Source: Roseomonas mucosa
Lineage (GTDB): Bacteria > Pseudomonadota > Alphaproteobacteria > Acetobacterales > Acetobacteraceae
Direction: 5' to 3'
Length of the DNA stretch: 64,000 nucleotides
Assembly: GCA_945878375.1 (NCBI GenBank)
Contig: CAMDWG010000008.1
Coordinates: 121,536-185,535, forward strand
Under the pieces are notes generated by a model, which saw only the letters and a program-made list of their open reading frames with translations, was not told the origin of the DNA and made no database searches. The position numbers and the translations under genes were made by a program. This document shows positions 36,254-48,181 of the stretch, piece by piece; position 1 is the first letter of the stretch; each line of letters starts with the position of its first letter.

Positions 36254-39071
36254 GGGAGTCGGGCTCCGCCGCGGCGGCCGCGGTGCTGTCGGCGGCAGGG
36301 GCGGCGCCGGGCTCGGCCGGTTCCTCCTCATCCTCCATGACCGGGAAGCACGAGGTCACGCGCTCCTCCGCCTCGGGCCGCGCGAGGCGCACGCCCATCG
36401 CGGTGCGACCAGTAATGCGGACCTGCTCGGCCGGGGTGCGGATCACCTTGCCGCCATCGGTGACCAGCAGGATGTCCTCGGCCGCCTCGACGGTGAAGGT
36501 CGCGACGACCTCTCGGCCGGTCCGCCACTTCGCCGTCTCGCCCTTCTCGGCCTTGTCGTCGAAGCCGATGGCGCGGATGCCCTGCCCGCCGCGCCCGACC
36601 AGCCGGTATTCATAGGCCGATGTGCGCTTGCCGAAGCCCTTCTCCGTCACGGCGAGCAGGAATTGCTCGGCATTCGCCAACTCCGCCTCGCGCTCGGGCG
36701 AGAGGGTGACAAGCTCTGCCCCCTCCTCCGCTTCCTCCGCGACGGCGGGCACATCCGCCTCGCTATTCTCCTCGCCAGCGGCGCGGCGCTTCTGCGCGGC
36801 CAGGCGCAGATAGGCCACGCGTTCTCCCACCGTCGCCTCCACATGGCGCAGCACGGCGAGCGAGATGACGCGGTCCTCGCCCAGCAAGCGGATGCCGCGC
36901 ACGCCATCGGAGGCCCGGCCGGCGAAGACGCGCAGCGTCTCCTCCTCCGCCTGGAAGCGGATGCAGCGGCCCTGGCGGGTGGCCAGCATCACGTCGTCGC
37001 CCTCGCGGCATGTCGCCACCCCGATCAGGCTGTCGCCGTCCTCAAGCTTCATGGCGATGAGGCCGGAGGCGCGGACATTGCGGAAATCCGAGAGCTTGTT
37101 CCGCCGCACATTGCCCTGCTGGGTCGCGAAGACCAGGTGCAGGTTTTCCCACAGCGCCTCGTCCTGCGGCAGCGGCAGCACGGCGGTGACGTTCTCGTCC
37201 TGCTGCAGCTGCAAAACCTGCCGCAGCGACCGGCCGCGCCCCGTCGCGCCGCCTTCGGGCAGCTGCCAGACCTTCTCGCGGAAGGCGATGCCGCGGCTGG
37301 TGAAGAACAGCACCCATTGGTGGGTATGCGCGACGAAGCTGCGGACGACGATGTCGTCCTCGCGCCGGCCCGCGCCGGTGCGGCCGCGCCCGCCGCGATG
37401 CTGCGCGCGGAACACCTCAAGCCCCGTGCGCTTCACATAGCCATCGCGGGTCAGCGTCACGACCATGGTGCCGGGCTCGATCAGGCTCTCATCGTCCTGG
37501 TCGGCGACGCCGTCCATGATCTCGGTCATGCGCGGGGTTGCGATGGTGGCGCGGACGGTGGCGAGTTCCTGCGCCATCAGCTCCATGCGGCGGGGGCGGG
37601 AGGCGAGGATCGCCAGCAATTCCTGGATGGTCGCGCCCACATCGGTCAGCTCGGCCGCGATCTTCTCCCGCTCCAGCCCGGTCAGGCGTTGCAGGCGCAG
37701 CTCCAGGATGCCCTTGGCCTGGTCTTCCGTCAGCCGCACCGTGCCCGCTTCGGTCAGCAGGTTGCGATGGTCGTCCACCAGCGCCAGCAGCGGGCCGATA
37801 TCGGCCGCCGGCCAGTCCCGCGCCATCAGCGCGGCACGGGCGGAGGCCGCATCGGGCGCGGCGCGGATCAGCGCGATCACCTCGTCGATATTCGCGACGG
37901 CGACCGCGAGGCCGATCAGGTTGTGGCCGCGTTCGCGCGCCTTATCCAGGCGGAAGCGGCTGCGGCGGTTGATCACCTCCTCGCGGAACTTGATGAAGGC
38001 GAGCAGCGCGTCGCGGATACCCATCAGCCGCGGCTTGCCTTCGTCGAGCGCGACGAAGTTCACGCCGAAGGAGGTCTGCAGCTGCGTGAAGCGATAGAGC
38101 TGGTTCAGCACGACCTCCGGCGTCGCATCTTTCTTCAGCTCGATCACGATGCGAAGCCCGTCGCGGTCGCTCTCGTCGCGGAGGTCGGAAATCCCTTCCA
38201 CCGCCTTGGCGCGCACCAACTCCGCTATCTTCTCGATCAGCGTGGACTTGTTCACCTGGTAGGGAATTTCGCTGACGACGATCATGGACCGCCCGCCGCG
38301 CATCTCCTCGATCGTCGCGCGGGCGCGCAGCGGGATGGAGCCGCGCCCGGTCTCGAAGGCGCTGCGGATGCCGGCGCGGCCGAGGATCAGGCCACCGGTC
38401 GGGAAATCCGGGCCGGGGATGATCTGCATCAGCTCGGCGAGCGTCGTGTCGGGCTCGGCGATCAGCTTCAGCGTGGCGTCGATCACCTCGCCCGGATTGT
38501 GGGTCGGGATGTTGGTGGCCATGCCGACCGCGATGCCGCCCGCGCCGTTCACCAGCAGGTTCGGATAGGCGGCGGGCAGCACGCGCGGCTCTTCCGCCGT
38601 CTCGTCGTAGTTCGGCGCGAAATCGACCGTGTCTTCCTCGATCCCCGCCAGCAGCGCGGCGGCGGATTTCGCGAGCCGCGCTTCGGTGTAGCGCATCGCC
38701 GCCGGCGCATCGCCGTCCATCGAGCCGAAATTGCCCTGCCCGTCGATCAGCGGCACGCGCATGGAGAAGGGCTGCGCCATGCGGACCATCGCGTCGTAGA
38801 TCGCGCTGTCGCCATGCGGGTGATACTTGCCCATCACGTCGCCGACGACGCGGGCCGATTTCCGGTGCGCCTTGTCGGCGGTGTTCCCCGCTTCATGCAT
38901 CGCGAACAGGATGCGCCGGTGGACCGGCTTCAGCCCATCCCGCGCATCGGGCAGCGCGCGGGCGACGATAACGCTCATCGCGTAGTCGAGGTAGGAACGC
39001 CGCATCTCCGTCTCAAGCCCGACGGGCGCGATATCGGAATGTGCGTTCGGGTCCTGCGGCGTATCGGTCAA
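36246..39071 (-). CDS. gyrA: DNA gyrase subunit A
   Basis: A 941-residue type II topoisomerase subunit. N-terminal [33 protein letters not shown], the catalytic Tyr in AMRYTEARL, and the quinolone-resistance region [19 protein letters not shown] with the wild-type Ser and Asp at the positions equivalent to E. coli 83 and 87. The C-terminal DNA-wrapping domain includes the GyrA box region ([10 protein letters not shown]) and an acidic insertion around 730-775 ([18 protein letters not shown]), as seen in some alphaproteobacteria. The last codons overlap coaD. A hairpin lies between ssb and gyrA. Confidence 0.97.
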   Translation of the reverse strand: MTDTPQDPNAHSDIAPVGLETEMRRSYLDYAMSVIVARALPDARDGLKPVHRRILFAMHEAGNTADKAHRKSARVVGDVMGKYHPHGDSAIYDAMVRMAQPFSMRVPLIDGQGNFGSMDGDAPAAMRYTEARLAKSAAALLAGIEEDTVDFAPNYDETAEEPRVLPAAYPNLLVNGAGGIAVGMATNIPTHNPGEVIDATLKLIAEPDTTLAELMQIIPGPDFPTGGLILGRAGIRSAFETGRGSIPLRARATIEEMRGGRSMIVVSEIPYQVNKSTLIEKIAELVRAKAVEGISDLRDESDRDGLRIVIELKKDATPEVVLNQLYRFTQLQTSFGVNFVALDEGKPRLMGIRDALLAFIKFREEVINRRSRFRLDKARERGHNLIGLAVAVANIDEVIALIRAAPDAASARAALMARDWPAADIGPLLALVDDHRNLLTEAGTVRLTEDQAKGILELRLQRLTGLEREKIAAELTDVGATIQELLAILASRPRRMELMAQELATVRATIATPRMTEIMDGVADQDDESLIEPGTMVVTLTRDGYVKRTGLEVFRAQHRGGRGRTGAGRREDDIVVRSFVAHTHQWVLFFTSRGIAFREKVWQLPEGGATGRGRSLRQVLQLQQDENVTAVLPLPQDEALWENLHLVFATQQGNVRRNKLSDFRNVRASGLIAMKLEDGDSLIGVATCREGDDVMLATRQGRCIRFQAEEETLRVFAGRASDGVRGIRLLGEDRVISLAVLRHVEATVGERVAYLRLAAQKRRAAGEENSEADVPAVAEEAEEGAELVTLSPEREAELANAEQFLLAVTEKGFGKRTSAYEYRLVGRGGQGIRAIGFDDKAEKGETAKWRTGREVVATFTVEAAEDILLVTDGGKVIRTPAEQVRITGRTAMGVRLARPEAEERVTSCFPVMEDEEEPAEPGAAPAADSTAAAAAEPDSHG

Positions 39072-39087
39072 GTCGTGGTCCTCAATG

Positions 39088-39111
39088 CGGCCCGGGGCGA
39101 AGCCCGGGCCG
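39088..39111 (-). terminator. GC hairpin between ssb and gyrA
   Basis: CGGCCCGGG (39088-39096) and CCCGGGCCG (39103-39111) form a perfect 9-bp stem with a six-base loop in the 71-base gap between ssb and gyrA. Without a T run it may only reduce read-through. Confidence 0.5.
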
Positions 39112-39142
39112 GGAAGCGCAATTCAGACGTGCAGCCTGGATG

Positions 39143-39691
39143 TCAGAACGGGATGTCGTCGTCGAGGTCGCCGCCCTTGGCCGGGGCGCGCCCGCCGCCG
39201 GCACGCGGCGCGCCACCGCCGGCAGGGCGCCCGCCGCCGGCATTGTCGTCCCAGCCGCCGCGCGATGCGCCGCCGCCGGAAGACCGGCCGCCGCCATAGC
39301 CGCCGCCCGATTCGCCCGGATCGCTGCCCATCTCACCGCCCGCGCCACGGCCGCCGACCAGCGACAGCTCGCCCCGGAACTGGCGCAGCACGATCTCGGT
39401 CGAGTAGCGGTCCTGGCCGGCCTGGTCCTGCCACTTCCGGGTCTCGATCTGGCCCTCGACATAGACCTCCGAGCCCTTCCGCAGGTATTTCTCGGCGATC
39501 TCGCCCAGCTTCTCATTGAAGATGGCGACCGAGTGCCACTCGGTCCGCTCCTGCATGTTGCCCTCGCGGTCCTTGTAGCGTTCGGAGGTCGCGAGGCGCA
39601 GGTTCACCACGCGGCCGCCATTCTGGAAGTTCCGCACTTCCGGGTCGCGGCCGAGCCGGCCCAGCAGGATCACCTTGTTCACTCCGGCCAT
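39143..39691 (-). CDS. ssb: Single-stranded DNA-binding protein
   Basis: A 182-residue SSB: OB-fold residues 1-110 ([42 protein letters not shown]), a Gly-rich flexible linker, and the conserved acidic tip DDDIPF that recruits repair and replication proteins. Divergent from uvrA; a LexA box lies in the shared gap, as is common for this gene pair. Confidence 0.97.
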   Translation of the reverse strand: MAGVNKVILLGRLGRDPEVRNFQNGGRVVNLRLATSERYKDREGNMQERTEWHSVAIFNEKLGEIAEKYLRKGSEVYVEGQIETRKWQDQAGQDRYSTEIVLRQFRGELSLVGGRGAGGEMGSDPGESGGGYGGGRSSGGGASRGGWDDNAGGGRPAGGGAPRAGGGRAPAKGGDLDDDIPF

Positions 39692-39881
39692 CGGTCGGAA
39701 TCCTCCTCTCCGGCGCGCGGGCCTGGGCCGGGCGCGGGGCGTTTCTGGGGCTGGAAACTAGCCCGGCGGCGGGTTGCAGGCCAGCCATGCGGGCCGCCGC
39801 GCGACGTCCCGCACTCCAACCTGCATGCCGCCCCTGGTGAAAGCTCTTCCAGCCCCATCTATATGGGCCTAGAACACCTAG

Positions 39882-39896
39882 AACACAATGCGAACG
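39882..39896. promoter_or_regulatory. LexA (SOS) box between ssb and uvrA
   Basis: GAACACAATGCGAAC fits the alphaproteobacterial LexA operator, the direct repeat GTTC-N7-GTTC, read from the other strand. A third GAAC lies at 39873-39876. It is 48 bases upstream of the uvrA start and in the divergent ssb promoter region, so it probably represses uvrA and perhaps ssb until DNA damage. Confidence 0.8.
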
Positions 39897-39944
39897 CCCG
39901 GACCGCCACGGTCCGCGCGCCGCGCTGACCGCATCGGTGCATGG

Positions 39945-42817
<2,873 letters not shown>

Positions 42818-42821
<4 letters not shown>

Positions 42822-43275
42822 CAGCCTCCAACCCGCAACGCGCGCTTCTGCGCTGCGACCTGCTCGCCACCGCGGTGACGAAGGATCAGGCCGCGCTTTT
42901 CGCCAAGGCCACCGCAATCGCCCCCCTCGCGCAGTCGGCGTTGGCCAGCTAGCGCGCTCTCGCTTCCGGACACGCGCCCGGTGCCGCGCCGCCGCGCGCG
43001 ATCCTCCCCGCCATCACTGCGGCATGCCTGCCGCCAGGGCTGGAATGCCCTCTGCCGCGCGCGATGTCGCCATCATCCGCAATGGCTCAGGGCCGCTCGG
43101 CGACGGCGCGGTGGCGACGATCGAGGCGCATGACATGGTGTTCCGCCTCAACTCCCCCGTGCTGTCGGGCTTCGAGGCCGATGCCGGGCGGGGCGCCGAT
43201 CTGATGATCTTCCCCGAGCCGAAGCTCGCGCAACTGCCGCTGCTGGCCCCTTGGCTGCGGTTAGGTGGCGGCTGA
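42818..43275 (+). pseudogene. Broken GT29-like sialyltransferase-domain gene
   Basis: A 44-codon frame starts at the GTG overlapping the uvrA stop ([16 protein letters not shown]...) and ends in a stop at 42952. A second frame from 43024 carries about 60 residues of the same C-terminal domain as the two fusion proteins: VAIIRNGSGPLG, IEAHDMVFRLNSPVLSGFEAD and ADLMIFPEPK, then ends abruptly at 43275. The catalytic HYYD and H-x4-E parts are missing. It lies directly upstream of the intact fusion gene and looks like the remnant of a third copy. Linking the two frames into one former gene is inference. Confidence 0.65.
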
Positions 43276-43364
43276 TCGGCGGAAGCGCGAAGCGGTTCCC
43301 CGCGATCGGGCGCTGCTTTAGACTGTTCCGATCTCGCTTCGATGCGCCTTGCGAGGAGGAATGC

Positions 43365-45179
43365 ATGCGCGCCTATGCGCTGATCCCGGCCCGCTCAGGC
43401 TCCAAGGGACTGCCCGACAAGAACGTCCTGCCGATCGCGGGGCACCCGCTGCTGGCCTATTCGGTGGCCTTCGGGAAGCGCATCCCGGTAGAGCGCGTGC
43501 TGGTTTCCACCGACAGCCCGCGCTACGCCGAGATCGGCCGCGCCTATGGCGCCGAAATCCCCGGCCTGCGCGGCCCCACCGCCAGCGGCGACACGGCGAT
43601 GGAGGAGGATATCCTCGCCGAACTCGACACCGTCCTGCCCGCCCGTGGCATTCCGCTGCCGGATATCTGGGTCTGGCTGAAGCCGACCAGCCCCTTCCGT
43701 GACCCTGGCGCGGTAGCCGAGGCCATCGCCGTCCTGCGCGCCCGGCCAGAGGTGGACGCCGTCCGCATCGTCAGCGAGGCCGATGCCCGCCTGCACCGCA
43801 TCAACGACGAAGGCTGGCTGGAACCGCTGCTCGACAGCTGGGATCCGATGCGGTCGAAGATGCGGCGCTCCGAATTCCCGCGCGTCTTCCAGCCCTTCAA
43901 CCTCGAGGTTTTCCGTCATGCCGGCTGGAAGGCCCGCGGGTCGCTGTTCATGGGGCGGCGCATCCACCCGATCGTGCTGCCGCGCCTCACCGGCCTCGAC
44001 GTGGACGACCGCGACGGCTTCGAGCTGATCCGCATCCTGGTCGAGGCCACGCCGCGCCCCGACCTCGTCGCGCGTCATATCCCCCTGCCCGCCGAACTGC
44101 CCGAGGACCCACGCGCGGGCCTGTCCTATGGGGAACTGGAGCAGGCCTATCACGCCGCGGACGCCGCCGGCCGTGCCGCGCTGCTCGCCGCGGTGATGCG
44201 CCGCGAGACGGGGCAATACAGCCAGGCGGCGCTCGACCTCGCGCGCTTCGACCCAGCGCCGCTCGATGCGGCCTGCGCGGCGATCCTGCGGGATTTCCCG
44301 GTGCATCGCGTGGCGCTCAGGGCGCTCGCCTGGTGCCGCGGGCGGGTGGGCGCTGCGGATGGCGCGCGCGCGGCCCTTGCGCGGCTGCTGGAGGCGTGGC
44401 CCGACCAGGGGCTCGACAGCCGGCGCGAATTGCTGCGGCTGCACCTGCTCGGCACGCATGACGCGCCCGCGCGGGAGGGCGACTGGCAGCGGCACGGCCG
44501 GGACCGCGGGGAGCTATCCCGCCTCAGCTACCTCGTGCAGCGCGCGGTGGCGGAGGGCGCCGCACCCGACCTGACGGGCTTCGAGGCCGCGCTCGCCGCC
44601 AGGCGCCACGAAGCGCTGGCCGAGCCCGGCCCGGCCGCCGCGGCGCTCGCCTTGTTGCGGTCAGCGCGCTCCATCGCGCTGGTCGGCAACGGGCCGGGGC
44701 TCGCCGGCAGCGGCGCGGCCCGCGCGATCGAGTCACATGACCTGGTGATGCGCCTGAACTACCCGGTGATCCTCGGCCACGAGGCGGATGTGGGCAGCCG
44801 GACCGACCTGATGTTTTTCGATTCCTCGCACCGTGTCCGCGTGGCGGAACGCATGGCCCGGCACCCGAGCTTCCCCATCACGCCAGCGCTCTGCACGCAT
44901 GAGGCGCCCCAGGGTGCGCCCGGCCTGCCGATTGCGTTGATGCGCCTCGTCTGCGACCTGACATACACCCGACCGACGAGCGGCTTCGCGGCGCTGGTGC
45001 TGGCTGGGGTGGTGCTGGGCAAGCCCGTGACGCTGTTCGGCTTTGATTTCTTCCGCCCAGGCGGCCGCGGCCACTATTACGATGCCGCCGCTGCCCCCTT
45101 CACGCATGAGACCGGCTACGAGCGCTGGTTCGTCGAACGCGTTCTGCCCATGCTGCGGCCCCAGGTCCGCCAGCACTGA
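43365..45179 (+). CDS. Bifunctional CMP-sialate synthetase (NeuA-like) fused to a GT29-type sialyltransferase-like domain
   Basis: A 604-residue protein. Residues 1-230 are a NeuA-type CMP-sugar synthetase with intact nucleotide-binding loop IPARSGSKGLPDKN and WLKPTSPFRDP; such enzymes activate nonulosonic acids such as sialic or legionaminic acid with CTP. A helical middle (about 245-430) follows. Residues about 430-600 match GT29 sialyltransferase motifs: SIALVGNGPGLAGS, IESHDLVMRLNYP and EADVGSRTDLMFF (L), a central DLTYTRPTSGFAAL (S-like), HYYD (III) and HETGYE (H-x4-E, VS). GT29 is mainly known from eukaryotes. The ATG at 43365 has GAGGAGGA four bases upstream. No neuB or neuC is in the window, so the sugar is unknown. 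Confidence 0.85.
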   Translation: MRAYALIPARSGSKGLPDKNVLPIAGHPLLAYSVAFGKRIPVERVLVSTDSPRYAEIGRAYGAEIPGLRGPTASGDTAMEEDILAELDTVLPARGIPLPDIWVWLKPTSPFRDPGAVAEAIAVLRARPEVDAVRIVSEADARLHRINDEGWLEPLLDSWDPMRSKMRRSEFPRVFQPFNLEVFRHAGWKARGSLFMGRRIHPIVLPRLTGLDVDDRDGFELIRILVEATPRPDLVARHIPLPAELPEDPRAGLSYGELEQAYHAADAAGRAALLAAVMRRETGQYSQAALDLARFDPAPLDAACAAILRDFPVHRVALRALAWCRGRVGAADGARAALARLLEAWPDQGLDSRRELLRLHLLGTHDAPAREGDWQRHGRDRGELSRLSYLVQRAVAEGAAPDLTGFEAALAARRHEALAEPGPAAAALALLRSARSIALVGNGPGLAGSGAARAIESHDLVMRLNYPVILGHEADVGSRTDLMFFDSSHRVRVAERMARHPSFPITPALCTHEAPQGAPGLPIALMRLVCDLTYTRPTSGFAALVLAGVVLGKPVTLFGFDFFRPGGRGHYYDAAAAPFTHETGYERWFVERVLPMLRPQVRQH

Positions 45180-45229
45180 TGCCTGAAAACCTCGCGCGAC
45201 CGTCGGCTGTGCAGAAGCTGACGCCTTCC

Positions 45230-45676
45230 TCAGATCGCGAAGTCTAAGGGTTCCGTCAGCGGGCGGCGCAGGCCGGCCTGGGTCGCGCGGCGCAGCAGGT
45301 CGCCCACGGTCAGCTGGGCGAGCTTCTCGCGCAGCGTCGCATCCAGCTCTGCCCAGAGCGGCGCGGTGACGGCGGCGGATAGCGCGCCGACGGGCGGCGA
45401 AGCTTCTTCCGCATCCAGCACCGCATCCACCGCCTCGATCAAGGGAATGGCGCGTGGCGCGCGGGCCAGGCGGTAACCGCCGCGCGGGCCGCGCGTGCTG
45501 TCGAGCAGCCCGGCGCGGGTCAGCGCTTGCAACACCGGCTCGATCCCGCGCCGCTGCGCGCCGAGCCGTTCCGCGATATCGGCCGCGCCCGTCGCATCCG
45601 CCGTGCGGCCGGCGTGGAAGGCCACATCCAGCACGATATCCACCGCCATCAGGGCTCGGTCGCGCTTCAGCAGCAT
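45230..45676 (-). CDS. Rrf2 family transcriptional regulator without iron-sulfur ligands
   Basis: A 148-residue winged-helix protein: the N-terminus MLLKRDRALMAVDIVLDVAFHA, recognition region GAADIAERLGAQRRGIEPVLQALTRAGLLDSTRGPRGGYRLAR, then a dimerisation helix region. The family members IscR, NsrR and RsrR bind a cluster through three Cys; this protein has no Cys at all, so it must sense something else or nothing. It is the last gene of the minus-strand sulfur block, five bases from soxZ, and may regulate that block. Confidence 0.85.
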   Translation of the reverse strand: MLLKRDRALMAVDIVLDVAFHAGRTADATGAADIAERLGAQRRGIEPVLQALTRAGLLDSTRGPRGGYRLARAPRAIPLIEAVDAVLDAEEASPPVGALSAAVTAPLWAELDATLREKLAQLTVGDLLRRATQAGLRRPLTEPLDFAI

Positions 45677-45680
45677 CGGC

Positions 45681-46010
45681 TCAGCTCACCGTGATCCGCG
45701 CGGTGGCATGGGACGCCCGGCCGCGTTCATCGGTGAAGGTGAAGTCGAGGTCGCTGCTGCGCTCCAGCCGCAGGAAGAAGACGTGGAAGGGATTGGCGGC
45801 GGTGCCGTTCCGCAATTCGGCCTGCAGCGCGACCTCTCCGTTCACGCGCACGACCATGCGGTTCAGCAGGTCGCGTGGCACCGTCCGCCCGCCATCCTGG
45901 CGGAACCCGGTTTCCATCGGATGCTCGATCAGCGTGCGGATTTCCACCGCCTCGCCCGGACGGGCGGAGCGGGGGACGCGGATGCGTGGCGTCGCGAGCG
46001 CGCCGCTCAT
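45681..46010 (-). CDS. soxZ: Sulfur carrier complex subunit SoxZ
   Basis: A 109-residue immunoglobulin-fold partner of SoxY in the periplasm. Family blocks: TPRIRVPRSARPGEAVEIRTLIEHPMETGFR, ALQAELRNGTAANPFHVFFLR, LDFTFTDERG. It has no signal peptide and is presumably exported with SoxY through the Tat system. Its ATG overlaps the soxY stop codon (ATGA). The rest of a full Sox system (soxAX, soxB, soxCD) is not in the window. Confidence 0.93.
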   Translation of the reverse strand: MSGALATPRIRVPRSARPGEAVEIRTLIEHPMETGFRQDGGRTVPRDLLNRMVVRVNGEVALQAELRNGTAANPFHVFFLRLERSSDLDFTFTDERGRASHATARITVS

Positions 46011-46447
46011 GACAGGCACCCGCCGGTGGTCACGCGCACCTCCGCCACGGCGCGGCGGACGGAGCCATCGGACATCTGGGCCAGGGCGATGATGCGCTGT
46101 TCCTCCGACAGGCGGATGCGCGTCTGCACCTCCGCCCGCGCCAGCAGCGGGGTCAGGCGGAAGCTGGCGACGCCGGGGGTCGGGTTGCGGGTCGCGAAGA
46201 TGTGGATGGCGCTGACATGCTCGGCGGAGGTCTGGGGGCTCTCGACCAGAACCGTCACCGGCACCTGCCCCCCATTCTCCGCCACCACCGGGGCGCGCAG
46301 CGTGATGCCGCCATCGACGATGCGCGCATCGCCCACCTGTTCGCGGATGGCGGCGTCGAGCTCGCCCTCCGTCGCCGCGCCGGCCGGCAGGGCGATGAGG
46401 GCGAGCGCCGCGCCGAGCGCGCCGCGACGGGTGAGAGCAGGCTGCAT
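46007..46447 (-). CDS. soxY: Sulfur carrier protein SoxY
   Basis: A 146-residue periplasmic carrier with a Tat-type signal (TRRGALGAALALIALPAGAAT). SoxY binds sulfur intermediates on a C-terminal Cys, normally in a GGCGG end; here the end is TTGGCLS, keeping Gly-Gly-Cys but ending in Leu-Ser. The last codons overlap the soxZ ATG. Other family sequence: ITLRAPVVAENGGQVPVTV and RIRLSEEQRIIALAQMSDG. Its ATG overlaps the fccB stop, so sulfide-oxidising flavoprotein and carrier are translationally coupled. Confidence 0.92.
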   Translation of the reverse strand: MQPALTRRGALGAALALIALPAGAATEGELDAAIREQVGDARIVDGGITLRAPVVAENGGQVPVTVLVESPQTSAEHVSAIHIFATRNPTPGVASFRLTPLLARAEVQTRIRLSEEQRIIALAQMSDGSVRRAVAEVRVTTGGCLS

Positions 46448-47739
46448 CAGGCGAACATGTCCCTCGTGATGCTGTCGTACCAGGCATCGGCGTAGATGGC
46501 TTCCAGCCGGCGCTGTTCCGGCAGGTTGCCGCGCGGCGAGACGCCGCCGGAATTCGGCACCTCCACGATCGCGGTGCCTTCCGCATTGGGGCGGAAGATC
46601 CCGACGACGGAGATGCCGTATTCGTCGCCCACATGGGAATAACAGGTGTTGTAGTAAAGCGCCGTCGGCGGCGCTTCCCCGCGCAGGGAGGCGGCGGCGG
46701 AGGCCACGGCCTGCTTCGCCGTGCTATTGGCGATGTAGCCCGATTTCGGCATCGGCCCTGGGATATTGGCGTCGCCCACCACATGGATGCCCGGCGCCAC
46801 GCGGCTTTCGAAGGTGACGGGGTTCACCGGCGCCCAGCCGGAATTGTCGGCCAGCCCCGCCTCGATCGCGATGCGGGCGGCCGATTGCGGCGGGATGACA
46901 TTGGCGACCGCGACCTTGTGCTTCTCGCCGAATTCGCTTTCCAGCACGCGTTCCCGCGGATCGACGCGCACGATGCGGCCGTCGCGGTTGGCGGGCACCC
47001 ATTCGATCAGGCCGGGATAGAGTTCGTTCCATGCGTCCTGGAACAGCCCCTGCTTGCTGAAGCCGTCCTTGGCGTCCAGCGCCAGGATCTTGGACCGCGG
47101 CTTGTGGCGCTTCAGGTAGCTGGCGATCATGCTGATCCGCTCATAGGGACCCGGCGGGCAGCGGAAGGGGTTGCCGGGGATGGCGATCCCGACCACGCCG
47201 CCATCGGGCATCGCTTCCAGCTGGCGGCGCAGCAGCGTGGTCTGCGCGCCGTCCCCCGGCACCCAGGCATGCGGCATGACCTCGGCCGCGGCCTGGTCGT
47301 AGCCCTCCACCGCGCCCCAGCGCAGCGCGATGCCGGGCGAGAGGATCAGCCGGTCATAGGTGAGCGTCTGCCCCCCGGCGAGGCGCACTGTGCGCGCATT
47401 GGCGTCGATGCCCGAAGCCCAGTCATGCACCACGCGAACGCCGCGCGCGCGCAGCCCGTCATAGCCGTGGGAGATGTCGTCGATCCGCTTCGTGCCGCCG
47501 ATCACGAGGTTGCCGTAGGGGCAGGTGACGAAGCGAGTCTTCGGCTCGACCAGCGTCACCTCCATCCAGGGGAAGCGCCGGCGCGCGAAGCCGGCGGCGG
47601 TCGCACCGCCGAAGCCGCCACCGATGACGACAAGCCGGGCCTGGGCGGCGGCCGAGCCTTGGGCGTTCACCGCGCGCGGCGCGGCGAGCGGGGCGAGAAG
47701 GGCGGCGCCGAGGGCCGCGCGGCGAGTCAGGGTCTGCAT
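46447..47739 (-). CDS. fccB: Flavocytochrome c sulfide dehydrogenase flavoprotein subunit
   Basis: A 430-residue periplasmic FAD protein (FccB/SoxF) that oxidises sulfide to sulfur or polysulfide and passes electrons to a c-type cytochrome. Signal peptide with twin Arg (TRRAALGAALLAPLAAP, ending AVNAQ), FAD motif VVIGGGFGGATAA, and the redox-active cysteines in VTCPYGN and YYNTCYS. GIHVVGDANIPGPMPKSGYIANSTAKQ and the FCSD C-terminal domain end are typical. The cytochrome partner gene is 11 bases upstream; soxY overlaps its stop. Confidence 0.93.
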   Translation of the reverse strand: MQTLTRRAALGAALLAPLAAPRAVNAQGSAAAQARLVVIGGGFGGATAAGFARRRFPWMEVTLVEPKTRFVTCPYGNLVIGGTKRIDDISHGYDGLRARGVRVVHDWASGIDANARTVRLAGGQTLTYDRLILSPGIALRWGAVEGYDQAAAEVMPHAWVPGDGAQTTLLRRQLEAMPDGGVVGIAIPGNPFRCPPGPYERISMIASYLKRHKPRSKILALDAKDGFSKQGLFQDAWNELYPGLIEWVPANRDGRIVRVDPRERVLESEFGEKHKVAVANVIPPQSAARIAIEAGLADNSGWAPVNPVTFESRVAPGIHVVGDANIPGPMPKSGYIANSTAKQAVASAAASLRGEAPPTALYYNTCYSHVGDEYGISVVGIFRPNAEGTAIVEVPNSGGVSPRGNLPEQRRLEAIYADAWYDSITRDMFA

Positions 47740-47750
47740 CGGGGTCGTCC

Positions 47751-48056
47751 TCAGCGCCCGATCTGCGCGAAATGCTCGGCCATGGCCGCAATCTCGGCAT
47801 CCGTGTAGCCGCGGGCGATGCGGCCCATGATCGTGCCGGGGCGCTCATTGGCCCGGAAGGCGAGCATCTGGGCGCGCAGTTCCGCCGCGTCGCGCCCGGC
47901 GAGGGCGGGGATGCCCCCTGCCCCGGTGCCGCTGGGCCCGTGGCAGCCATAGCAGCCCTCGGCGCTCAGCGGCGCCTTGGCGGCGGCGGGTGCGAGCGGC
48001 GTGGCCAGCAGGCCGGCCAGCAGGGCGCGATAAAACAGGGGGCGCAGGGCGGACAT
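47751..48056 (-). CDS. Monoheme cytochrome c subunit of flavocytochrome c
   Basis: A 101-residue exported cytochrome: signal RALLAGLLATPLAPAAAKA, one CxxCH heme site (CYGCHGPSGTGAGGIPALAGR), and Met ligand candidate in GTIMGRIARGYTD. Its size and its place directly before fccB suggest the electron-accepting subunit (FccA/SoxE type). The ATG at 48056 begins a clean signal peptide. An AT-richer 125-base gap upstream probably contains the promoter of the fccA-fccB-soxYZ-rrf2 unit. Confidence 0.88.
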   Translation of the reverse strand: MSALRPLFYRALLAGLLATPLAPAAAKAPLSAEGCYGCHGPSGTGAGGIPALAGRDAAELRAQMLAFRANERPGTIMGRIARGYTDAEIAAMAEHFAQIGR

Positions 48057-48181
48057 GGCAAATCCCGATTTCGGTTCGTGAAAATTCCGAACCACGTCGG
48101 CGCATTGGTAAATTCCACACGCCCCAGATGTCAAATCGAAAAAATCACGATCCGGTCTTCGATGCCCTGCCCGCCCCGGGC

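Noticed and set aside
36240..39299. Plus-strand frame of 1019 codons opposite gyrA
   Set aside because: Antisense shadow of gyrA caused by high GC; no family sequence.
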